Positions 6,948 to 13,006 of a DNA stretch of 15,019 nt are shown in pieces. The stretch comes from an uncultured Eubacteriales bacterium (GTDB lineage: Bacteria; Bacillota; Clostridia; Oscillospirales; Oscillospiraceae), in assembly GCA_900549705.1 (NCBI GenBank), contig URPI01000036.1, positions 1-15,019 on the forward strand. The letters run 5' to 3'. The notes under the pieces were generated by a model. That model did not search any database. It was not told the DNA's origin and saw only the letters and a list, made by a program, of their open reading frames with translations. The position numbers and the translations under genes are program-made. Each line of letters begins with the position of its first letter. Positions within the stretch are counted from its first letter, which is position 1.

Positions 6948-7501
6948 TGTTTACCTCCTTTATAAAGTGGGGCGGAAACTTTGTAATTATGAAAATCCTT
7001 GTTTATCAGCTCGTAATCAACGGTGGATTGCAGCTGCCCCAGCTGGTCTTTCCAGGAATCCGGGCGGACAGCCACCTTTTTGAAGCCCAGCAGTTCATAA
7101 ACATGCTGCGCCCTGGTGTTTTTCAAATCTGTGTCCAGAAAAATAAGGGTTGCACCTCGATGGAACAGCTCCTCAATCAGCATACTCAAAATCATGCGCC
7201 CCAGTCCCTTTTCCTGGAAGGATGGTTCACATATCTTGATGCCAATTTCATATTTGGTATGCTCAGACACATAAAAGCACATTTCCCCAATCGAAGTGCC
7301 CTGGTAGTCTATCATCAGCCGCCGCCGGGTGGTGTCCGTATCAGCAGCAATCTGCTGCTCCACCTGTGCCGCAGTGATGCCCAGACCCTTGGGGAACCCG
7401 GCGTGAGCCATTACCGCCCCGTCATTCCACCAGGCGGCCAGTTGGGCGCAGTCCTTCGGCTCTGCATCCCGGATGCAGATGTCATGATAGCGGATGTTCA
7501 C
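6944..7501 (-). CDS. GNAT family N-acetyltransferase, 185 aa
   Basis: A GCN5-related acyl-CoA-dependent acetyltransferase of the RimJ/RimL-like single-domain kind. It starts with the usual strand and helix (ICIRDAEPKDCAQLAAWWND). Motif A follows at about residues 90-102, with the acetyl-CoA pyrophosphate loop QEKGLGR. Motif B is LKNTRAQHVYELLGFKKV (126-143). I chose the GTG start at 7501 because GGGAGGG lies 6 nt upstream; the longer TTG start at 7516 would place that Shine-Dalgarno inside the coding region. The gene begins 15 nt after the yifB stop and overlaps the deaminase start by 4 nt, so it belongs to a tight operon. The acceptor substrate is unknown; aminoglycoside-type resistance or protein N-terminal acetylation cannot be distinguished. 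Confidence 0.85.
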   Translation of the reverse strand: MNIRYHDICIRDAEPKDCAQLAAWWNDGAVMAHAGFPKGLGITAAQVEQQIAADTDTTRRRLMIDYQGTSIGEMCFYVSEHTKYEIGIKICEPSFQEKGLGRMILSMLIEELFHRGATLIFLDTDLKNTRAQHVYELLGFKKVAVRPDSWKDQLGQLQSTVDYELINKDFHNYKVSAPLYKGGKQ

Positions 7502-7516
7502 AGGCTGCCCTCCCAA

Positions 7517-9037
7517 TTACCATCGGCTTCCAATCTGCACCGAGCGATACTGAATTGCTTCGGCAATGTGCTGCGCCTGGATGTCCGGGCTGCCGTCCAG
7601 GTCTGCTACGGTGCGTGCCACCCGAATAATCCGGTCATAGCTGCGGGCGGTGAGACCCATGCTTTCAAATGCCAGCTTCATCAGCGCCTCCGCTTCTTCA
7701 CCAAGGGCGCAGTAGGTGCGCATTTCGCCCGGACCCATCCGGGCGTTGCACATTCCGCTGGACACGCCGAAGCGCTGATTCTGAATGCTCCGGGCATCAT
7801 CCACCCGCTGCTTGATGGCGCTGGATGGCTCGCCCTCGGCACGGGTACGCAAATCCTCATATTGCACGGAGGTGACCTCCACCACAATGTCAATCCGATC
7901 CAGCATAGGGCCGGAAATGCGGCTTTGGTAGGCATGAACGGCGGCTTCACTGCATTGACAGCGCCCGCTGGGGTCGCCGTACCATCCGCATTTGCAGGGG
8001 TTCATGGCGCATACCATCATAAATTCGGCGGGGTAGGTGACCGTGCCGGAGACCCGGGAAATGGTGACCTGACCATCCTCCAGGGGCTGGCGCATTAAAT
8101 CCAGGCTGTCCTTGCGAAACTCCGGCATCTCGTCCAGAAACAGAACGCCCTTGTGCGCCATGGAAATTTCGCCGGGGATGGGGTTGCTGCCGCCGCCTAC
8201 CAATCCGGCATTGGAAACGGTGTGGTGGGGCGCTCGGAAAGGACGGCGGGACACCAGAGGATGATGCTCGTTCAGCCGCCCCAGCACCGAGTATATCTGG
8301 GTCACCTCCAGCGATTCTTCCCAGGTCATGTCCGGCAAAATGGAGGGCAGCCGCTTGCTGAGCATACTTTTTCCGGAACCCGGCGGGCCGATGAGCAGCA
8401 CATTGTGCCCACCGGCAGCGGCAACCTCCAGCGCCCGCTTCACCTTTTCCTGCCCCAGCACATCCTTGAAATCCAGCTGAGGGACATTCTCCTGGGTGGG
8501 CACCCAGATTGGCTCCTCCTCCAGTTCTGCCAGACCGTTCAGTCCGTCCACCAGCTGAGAAACGCTGGTAATGGGGTAGATGGCAGGGCCATGGGCAAGG
8601 GTTGCCTCGGCGGCGTTTTCGGCGGGAACGTAAATCCGTTCAATGCCCTCCCGCTTGGCTGCCAGCACCATGGGCAGCACGCCGGACACCCGCCGCACCG
8701 TGCCGTCCAGGGCAACTTCCCCCAGAAAGGCGCAGTCCAGCCGGGGCTTACGCACCTGACCGTAGGCAGCCAGAATGGCAAGCAAGATAGGCAGGTCAAA
8801 GTGAGTGCCGCTCTTTTTCAGGCTGGCGGGTGCCAGATTCACGGTAATGCGGCTGTTGGGGAAGGTGACACCGCTGCTTTTGGCAGCGGCACGAACCCGC
8901 TCCCGTGCCTCCTTCACGGCGGCATCCGGCAGCCCCACAATGTCAAAGCCGGGAAGACCATTGGAAATATAGGCCTCCGCCGTCACAAGACTGCCCCGGA
9001 TTCCGTGGATGCACATGGTACGAACGCTGCAAATCAT
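7517..9037 (-). CDS. yifB: YifB/ComM family Mg-chelatase-like AAA+ ATPase, 506 aa
   Basis: A full-length member of the YifB/ComM family. The N-terminal ChlI/Lon-protease-like domain (about 1-180) contains GLPGFDIVGLPDAAVKEARERV and SGTHFDLPI. The AAA+ core has Walker A GPPGSGKS (217-224), Walker B VLFLDE (298-303) and the family's RAPHHT segment (268-273). A cysteine cluster C348/C350/C360/C362 forms the conserved presumed zinc site. The C-terminal helical lid (about 425-506) contains GLTARSYDRIIRVARTVADL. ComM in Vibrio is a hexameric helicase that promotes branch migration during natural transformation; whether this orthologue does so is inference. The ATG at 9037 follows AAGGGGTGG. It is first in a four-gene operon with the GNAT, deaminase and 59-aa genes, driven by the promoter at 9068-9096. 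Confidence 0.95.
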   Translation of the reverse strand: MICSVRTMCIHGIRGSLVTAEAYISNGLPGFDIVGLPDAAVKEARERVRAAAKSSGVTFPNSRITVNLAPASLKKSGTHFDLPILLAILAAYGQVRKPRLDCAFLGEVALDGTVRRVSGVLPMVLAAKREGIERIYVPAENAAEATLAHGPAIYPITSVSQLVDGLNGLAELEEEPIWVPTQENVPQLDFKDVLGQEKVKRALEVAAAGGHNVLLIGPPGSGKSMLSKRLPSILPDMTWEESLEVTQIYSVLGRLNEHHPLVSRRPFRAPHHTVSNAGLVGGGSNPIPGEISMAHKGVLFLDEMPEFRKDSLDLMRQPLEDGQVTISRVSGTVTYPAEFMMVCAMNPCKCGWYGDPSGRCQCSEAAVHAYQSRISGPMLDRIDIVVEVTSVQYEDLRTRAEGEPSSAIKQRVDDARSIQNQRFGVSSGMCNARMGPGEMRTYCALGEEAEALMKLAFESMGLTARSYDRIIRVARTVADLDGSPDIQAQHIAEAIQYRSVQIGSRW

Positions 9038-9067
9038 GTTTTCCCACCCCTTCTTTGTACTGTTTCT

Positions 9068-9096
9068 ATTTTACAGGAAACAGCAGAAAAATACAA
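9068..9096 (-). promoter_or_regulatory. Promoter of the yifB operon
   Basis: On the minus strand, -35 TTGTAT (9096-9091) and -10 TAAAAT (9073-9068) are 17 nt apart, about 30 nt before the yifB start. The site overlaps a plus-strand promoter almost completely. Confidence 0.7.
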
Positions 9097-9097
9097 T
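9070..9097 (+). promoter_or_regulatory. Plus-strand promoter facing the yifB promoter
   Basis: TTTACA (9070-9075) and TACAAT (9092-9097) have a 16-nt spacer. It overlaps the minus-strand yifB promoter, so the two would compete for RNA polymerase. It would drive the candidate small RNA. Confidence 0.5.
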
Positions 9098-9103
9098 CCC
9101 CCC

Positions 9104-9219
9104 ATTCATTTAAATAGGCAGCCTGCAAAAAAGCGGACTGTTTCGGTGGATATTGAACCGAAGGGGCTGCAACCCGCCTCGTTCGACACGCAGAGCATCA
9201 TTGCTTTGCGTGCCTTTTT
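9104..9219 (+). ncRNA. Candidate small regulatory RNA, about 115 nt
   Basis: This plus-strand interval has no convincing gene but carries a promoter at its left and a strong terminator at its right. The predicted fold has a lower stem GCAGCC (9118-9123) with GGCTGC (9165-9170). Within it an upper hairpin pairs TTCGGT (9142-9147) with ACCGAA (9157-9162). An unpaired C-rich stretch AACCCGCCTCGTTCGA (9171-9186) precedes the terminator. C-rich single-stranded patches of this kind pair with Shine-Dalgarno sequences in known Firmicutes small RNAs. No known RNA family is recognised. A very short peptide cannot be excluded. Confidence 0.4.
9187..9219 (+). terminator. Plus-strand Rho-independent terminator
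   Basis: CACGCAGAGCA (9187-9197) pairs over 11 bp, with one G-T pair, with TGCTTTGCGTG (9202-9212) around a TCAT loop, followed by CCTTTTT. No plus-strand protein gene lies upstream, so it implies a non-coding transcript. Confidence 0.75.
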
Positions 9220-9225
9220 GAATAA

Positions 9226-9264
9226 AAAACACAACCACTGCGGTGAAGCCAGTGGTTGTGTTTT
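9226..9264 (-). terminator. Terminator of the cytidylate-kinase-like gene
   Basis: A perfect 15-bp stem (AAAACACAACCACTG at 9226-9240 with its complement at 9250-9264) and a 9-nt loop lie 3 nt past the stop at 9268. It is followed on the minus strand by TTTTTTATT. It may also act on the plus strand. Confidence 0.95.
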
Positions 9265-9267
9265 CAC

Positions 9268-9876
9268 TTACTTGGTGCAGGCCTTGGCAGCCTCTATAAT
9301 CAGCTCTGCGCTCTTTTCAAAGCCAAGGACGCTGGTGTCCAGGCACATATGGTAGTTCTGGGACATTCCCCAGGTTCTTCCGGTGTAGTGCTGGTAGTTC
9401 AGGCGGCGGCGCTTATCCCGCTCGGCCAGCAGACCTTCGGGATCCTTCGTCACTACTCCGTCACCCAAAATGCGGGCAATGCGGGCGGGGGTGCTGGCAT
9501 GGAGATAGACGTTAAACACGTCATTCCGGTCTTTCAGAATGTAATCGGCGTTCCGCCCGACAATCACGCAGGGACCCTGCTCGGCCAGCTGTAGAATGAC
9601 GCTGCACTGCACATTCCATAGATAGTCGGAAGTGGAGAGGCCATTCATCACGCCGGGGACACCCTGGGGGGCAAAAGCGTAGGAAAACACGCTGCGGCTG
9701 GGGGCGTGCTCACCGTGCTCCTCGATAAATTTGGGAGCGAAACCGGATTCCTCAGCTACATGCTCAACCAGCTTCTTGTCATAGAAGGGAATGCCCAGCT
9801 TTTCGGCAATCAAATGCCCTACCGGCAAACCGCCGGCACCGTATTCTCTGCTGATGGTGAAAATCTTTTTTTCCAT
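9268..9876 (-). CDS. Cytidylate kinase-like family protein, 202 aa
   Basis: A member of the Cytidylate_kin2-like P-loop kinase family common in gut Clostridia, distinct from housekeeping Cmk. Family marks are the N-terminal ISREYGAGG (8-16), FYDKKLVE (31-38), CVIVGRNADYIL (103-114), the basic DKRRRLNYQHYTGRTWG (154-170) and LDTSVLG (179-185). The nucleotide loop is GAGGLPVG rather than a canonical GxxxxGK[ST], and a leucine sits where relatives usually have a basic residue, so actual kinase activity is uncertain. I chose the ATG at 9876 because AGGAGG lies 9 nt upstream; the TTG at 9882 would be too close. It has its own consensus promoter and a perfect terminator, so it is mainly monocistronic, although no terminator separates it from pulA upstream. 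Confidence 0.9.
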   Translation of the reverse strand: MEKKIFTISREYGAGGLPVGHLIAEKLGIPFYDKKLVEHVAEESGFAPKFIEEHGEHAPSRSVFSYAFAPQGVPGVMNGLSTSDYLWNVQCSVILQLAEQGPCVIVGRNADYILKDRNDVFNVYLHASTPARIARILGDGVVTKDPEGLLAERDKRRRLNYQHYTGRTWGMSQNYHMCLDTSVLGFEKSAELIIEAAKACTK

Positions 9877-9909
9877 TTTCAATTGCCTCCTTGCTCAGTG
9901 GATGTCTAT

Positions 9910-9938
9910 ATTATAGTCACTTTCACTGAATCTGTCAA
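9910..9938 (-). promoter_or_regulatory. Perfect consensus promoter of the cytidylate-kinase-like gene
   Basis: On the minus strand, TTGACA (9938-9933) and TATAAT (9915-9910) are separated by exactly 17 nt, which is full sigma-A consensus at both boxes. It lies only 29 nt past the pulA stop. Confidence 0.9.
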
Positions 9939-9967
9939 TCAAAAATCATCGGAATTATCCAAAACGC

Positions 9968-11893
9968 TTACAGTCCGCTCTTGTCCTTGCAAGAAATGAC
10001 CACCAGCGCCGACACAGAGGGAACGGCTACGCTGCCCGACACCGTGCCAAGGCTGTCGCTGTCCGCAAAATCATCCTGTACAAGAACCTGCCAGAGTCCC
10101 GCCGGAAGGGAGAGACGCATTCCTGCTTTTCCGGGGTTAAAGGCAGCTAAAATGGTTTCCTGCTCATTTTCCAGCTGAAAAACGGTGAGGGGCTGGGGGA
10201 CACCTGGAAGGAGGGAGATGCACCGCAGCACATCCGCGCTGTTGTTCAGCCGGAACAGCGAGTGGGTCTTGCGGATGGCCAACAGCCCGCGGTAATAGCG
10301 GGCGGTTTTTGCTCCGTCCTCCGTTTCCAGCGCCGCCCAGCGGATGGCGTTTATGCTGTCCGGGGCGTTGTAGCTGTTTTCAACATAGTGGCCGGTTTTG
10401 TCCCGCTTGCTGCGAAGCATTTCCTCTCCTGCCTGGAAGAAGGGGACACCGGTACTCAGCAGGGTGAAGGCTGCGGCGAATCGGCTGCGCCGTGCCAGCT
10501 CTGCCGTGTCAGCCTGAGGCAGCGCCTGGGCAATTCGGTCGTGGAGGGTGTGGTTATCATGGCAGGAGACATAATTGATAATCTGGCAGGGGTTGCTGCT
10601 CCAGGGCATCCGCCCCCGGAAGCATTCCAGCAGATGGGCGCTGTCCACTGATTGACCGGAGATGTAGCCCGGCAGGTGGTCGTCAAACACAGAGCCTCGC
10701 AGCGTATCCCGCAAGGTGTCATTGAAGAATGCAAATTCCGGCAAACGGTCTGCGCTTCCCTGGACGGCCAGGGGAACATTGGGCTTCGTCACTTCGGTTT
10801 TCATGTTCCAGCCCTCACCGTAGAAAATGCAGTGGGGATGCTTCTGGCGCACGGTGCGGATGATTTCGCTAATGGTCTGCACGTCGATAAGCCCCACCAG
10901 GTCAAACCGGAAGCCATCGATGTGGTATTCGTCCGCCCAGTAATTCACGGAATCCACAATGAATTTGCGTACCATGGAGCGCTCCGAGGCAGTGTCGTTG
11001 CCGCAGCAGGAGCCATTTGAAAGGACACCGGCGGCATTTTCCCGGCTGAAATAGCCGGGCACCAGCTTGTTCACACTGAAATCAGAGGCATGGTAGACAT
11101 GGTTATAGACCACATCCATAATAACCCCCAGGCCGTTCTGATGCAGCGCCTGGACAGCCTGCTTCATCTCCCGGATGCGCACTGCGCCGTCATAGGGATT
11201 GGTGGAATAGGAGCCTTCCGGCAGGTTGAAATTCATGGGGTCATAGCCCCAGTTGTAGCTGCTTTCTGGATGTGTTTCGTCAACGGAGCCAAAGTCATAA
11301 ACGGGCAGCAGGTGAACATGGGTGACCCCCAGCTGCCGGAGGTAGTCCATGCCGGTCTGACAGCCGGAAGGCGTTTGTGTTCCTGTTTCGGTGAAGGCGG
11401 AAAATTTTCCTTTGGCTGTCATGCCGGAGGAAGCGTCCATGGAAAAGTCCCGCACGTGCAGCTCATAGATAACGGCATCGGTGAAGTGCTGAGCAGTGAC
11501 GGGACTCTTGTCCAGCTCCCATCCGGCGGGATTGGTGGCGGATAGGTCGGTAATCATGCCACGGACTCCGTTTACCCCGGCGGCCACAGCATAGGGGTCG
11601 ATGGCCTCCGCTTCCTTCCCGTCCACGGTGACCTGATAGGTATAATAAATACCATTTTGGTCGCCAATGGCCTCTGCAACCCAGGTGCCCTGACGGTCAG
11701 CGGTCATGACAATGGTTTTCAGCAGGTCGCGGGCTTCGGCTGTTCCGCTTTTGTACAGGCGCACGGCGGCGCGCTGTGCTGTGGGTGCCCACAGGCGGAA
11801 GGTGGTTTTCTCCTTTGTATAACGGTGACCCAGGTCATTTCCACAGTAGGTGTATTTCTCCTCAAATTCGCCAGTGCTGTATGGTTGCTGCAT
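9968..11893 (-). CDS. pulA: Type I pullulanase (GH13), 641 aa
   Basis: A debranching enzyme hydrolysing alpha-1,6 links of pullulan, glycogen and limit dextrins. An N-terminal beta-sandwich (CBM48-like, about 25-100, TTFRLWAPTAQ) precedes the GH13 barrel. YNWGYDP (213-219) is the type I pullulanase signature. Region I is DVVYNH (260-265). Region II is GFRFDLVG with nucleophile D331. Region III is YGEGW with acid E360. Region IV is SCHDNH with D446. A C-terminal beta domain closes the chain. There is no signal peptide, so it acts on intracellular glycogen or imported oligosaccharides. I start at the ATG at 11893, preceded by GGGGG 8 nt upstream. The longer frame to 12013 runs through the gene's own promoter and the preceding terminator and is rejected. 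It is a separate unit with promoter 11925-11953; no terminator is evident after it. Confidence 0.95.
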   Translation of the reverse strand: MQQPYSTGEFEEKYTYCGNDLGHRYTKEKTTFRLWAPTAQRAAVRLYKSGTAEARDLLKTIVMTADRQGTWVAEAIGDQNGIYYTYQVTVDGKEAEAIDPYAVAAGVNGVRGMITDLSATNPAGWELDKSPVTAQHFTDAVIYELHVRDFSMDASSGMTAKGKFSAFTETGTQTPSGCQTGMDYLRQLGVTHVHLLPVYDFGSVDETHPESSYNWGYDPMNFNLPEGSYSTNPYDGAVRIREMKQAVQALHQNGLGVIMDVVYNHVYHASDFSVNKLVPGYFSRENAAGVLSNGSCCGNDTASERSMVRKFIVDSVNYWADEYHIDGFRFDLVGLIDVQTISEIIRTVRQKHPHCIFYGEGWNMKTEVTKPNVPLAVQGSADRLPEFAFFNDTLRDTLRGSVFDDHLPGYISGQSVDSAHLLECFRGRMPWSSNPCQIINYVSCHDNHTLHDRIAQALPQADTAELARRSRFAAAFTLLSTGVPFFQAGEEMLRSKRDKTGHYVENSYNAPDSINAIRWAALETEDGAKTARYYRGLLAIRKTHSLFRLNNSADVLRCISLLPGVPQPLTVFQLENEQETILAAFNPGKAGMRLSLPAGLWQVLVQDDFADSDSLGTVSGSVAVPSVSALVVISCKDKSGL

Positions 11894-11924
11894 GGTCTTT
11901 ACCCCCAAAAAATCAATCGCAAAA

Positions 11925-11953
11925 ATCATATCATAACTTTCTCTGCCTGTAAA
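11925..11953 (-). promoter_or_regulatory. Promoter of pulA
   Basis: On the minus strand, TTTACA (11953-11948) and TATGAT (11930-11925) have a 17-nt spacer. The -35 box directly follows the T tail of the upstream terminator, and the implied leader is about 25 nt. Confidence 0.8.
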
Positions 11954-11954
11954 G

Positions 11955-11988
11955 AAAAATCGCCGATGCGTTTGCGGCGCACCGGCGA
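11955..11988 (-). terminator. Terminator of the gltX-glycosyltransferase operon
   Basis: TCGCCGATGCG (11960-11970) pairs over 11 bp, with one wobble, with CGCACCGGCGA (11978-11988) around a 7-nt loop, followed on the minus strand by TTTTT. It starts 8 nt past the glycosyltransferase stop. Confidence 0.9.
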
Positions 11989-11996
11989 GGGGGTGG

Positions 11997-12992
11997 TTAG
12001 CTTTGCATGGCAAGATGCCGTTTCATTGCTGCCCGGTAGAGGGAATTGCAATACCGGTACAGGAAAAGCTCTACCCGCTTTGGGAAGGGGAGCAGGGGAA
12101 ACAGCCGCCCTTCCTTTAATTCCTGCAATATTTTCCGCTGAATCTCCCGGCTTTCCGCTGGGGGCATTTCGATGGTGGCGCGGGCAACGGTAACAATGGC
12201 GCTGGCGTACTGCTCCTGAAAGGTATGCAGCAACGTCTCGTCCTGCACTCCGGCACAGATGCGCACCATCTCCTTTTTCAGCGTGACATAATCCGTCAGC
12301 CGTCCGTAATCATTGAGCGGTGTGCGTTTGGTGGCGCTTAAATCCCAGCGGATGTAATAGTAGCCCTGATACCCCAGCAGTTTGATGCGCTTGGCGTGGC
12401 GCAGGGTACTCTGGGTATAAAGGGTATCTTCGCCATAGCGAAGCTTGTCAAACCGCTCCTTCTGGGCGAGGGGACGTGCCCACAGCTTTGCACAGGCAAT
12501 GGCACCGTACTGGTCAGTGTTTTTGCAATAGTCCCGCAGAACGTCTATGTGGCTTTCGATGGTGCGCTCCGCTCTGGGGGCAGGGAACGTTCCGTTCAGT
12601 GGGGTGAGGTCATAGCTGCCCAAAGTCTCAACATAGTCGGCGCACACCACGTCGCAGTTCTCCTGGACGGCGCAGCGGTACAGCGTTTCGATAAAGTCCG
12701 GCTTCAGGTAATCATCCCCATCCACAAAGGACACATAGTCCCCCCGAGCCTGGGCAAGGCCATAGTTGCGGGCTGCACCCACGCCGCCGTTTTTCTGGGA
12801 CAGCACCCGAATCCGCCCGTCATGGGCTTGGTATGCCTGGCATTTTTCGAGGGTGTCGTCGGTGGAGCCGTCGTTGACCAGGAGAATTTCCAGATTGGGA
12901 TAGGTCTGCTGCATCACGCAGGGAACAATGTGGTCGATATACCCCTGGGCGTTATACAGGGGAATGATGATGCTGATGAGCTGGTTTTCCAT
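11997..12992 (-). CDS. Family 2 glycosyltransferase, 331 aa
   Basis: A GT-A fold inverting glycosyltransferase using a nucleotide-sugar donor. It has the usual opening ISIIIPLYNAQGYI, donor-binding VNDGSTD (39-45), NGGVGAARNYGL (68-79), the metal-binding DGDD (91-94) and a catalytic-region GEDTLY (187-192). A helical C-terminal region of about 130 residues follows, with a basic, aromatic end (PKRVELFLYRYCNSLYRAAMKR) that may touch the membrane surface. No transmembrane helix is seen. The start ATG at 12992 is chosen because GGTG, which can pair with the anti-Shine-Dalgarno end, lies 6 nt upstream; a GTG at 13001 is the alternative. It begins 14 nt after the gltX stop and ends at a strong terminator, so it is the distal gene of a two-gene operon. 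The acceptor (exopolysaccharide, teichoic acid or lipid) is unknown. Confidence 0.9.
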   Translation of the reverse strand: MENQLISIIIPLYNAQGYIDHIVPCVMQQTYPNLEILLVNDGSTDDTLEKCQAYQAHDGRIRVLSQKNGGVGAARNYGLAQARGDYVSFVDGDDYLKPDFIETLYRCAVQENCDVVCADYVETLGSYDLTPLNGTFPAPRAERTIESHIDVLRDYCKNTDQYGAIACAKLWARPLAQKERFDKLRYGEDTLYTQSTLRHAKRIKLLGYQGYYYIRWDLSATKRTPLNDYGRLTDYVTLKKEMVRICAGVQDETLLHTFQEQYASAIVTVARATIEMPPAESREIQRKILQELKEGRLFPLLPFPKRVELFLYRYCNSLYRAAMKRHLAMQS

Positions 12993-13006
12993 ATGCAGCA
13001 CCGGTC

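Noticed and set aside
6947..8098. A 383-codon plus-strand frame over the GNAT and yifB genes
   Set aside because: It is antisense to two genes with clear domains and has no recognisable motif of its own.
317..9136. Shared 12-mer GCAAAAAAGCGG at 317-328 and 9125-9136
   Set aside because: At 317 it is the A-rich arm of a terminator and the flanks are unrelated; probably coincidence.
9895..9929. TCAGTG/CACTGA inverted repeat around the kinase-gene -10 box as an operator
   Set aside because: The arms are only 6 bp with 23 nt between them and do not extend, which is expected by chance.
11894..12013. Longer pulA start adding 40 residues
   Set aside because: The extension crosses the TTTACA-17-TATGAT promoter and the upstream operon terminator and overlaps the glycosyltransferase; the ATG at 11893 has a GGGGG ribosome binding site.
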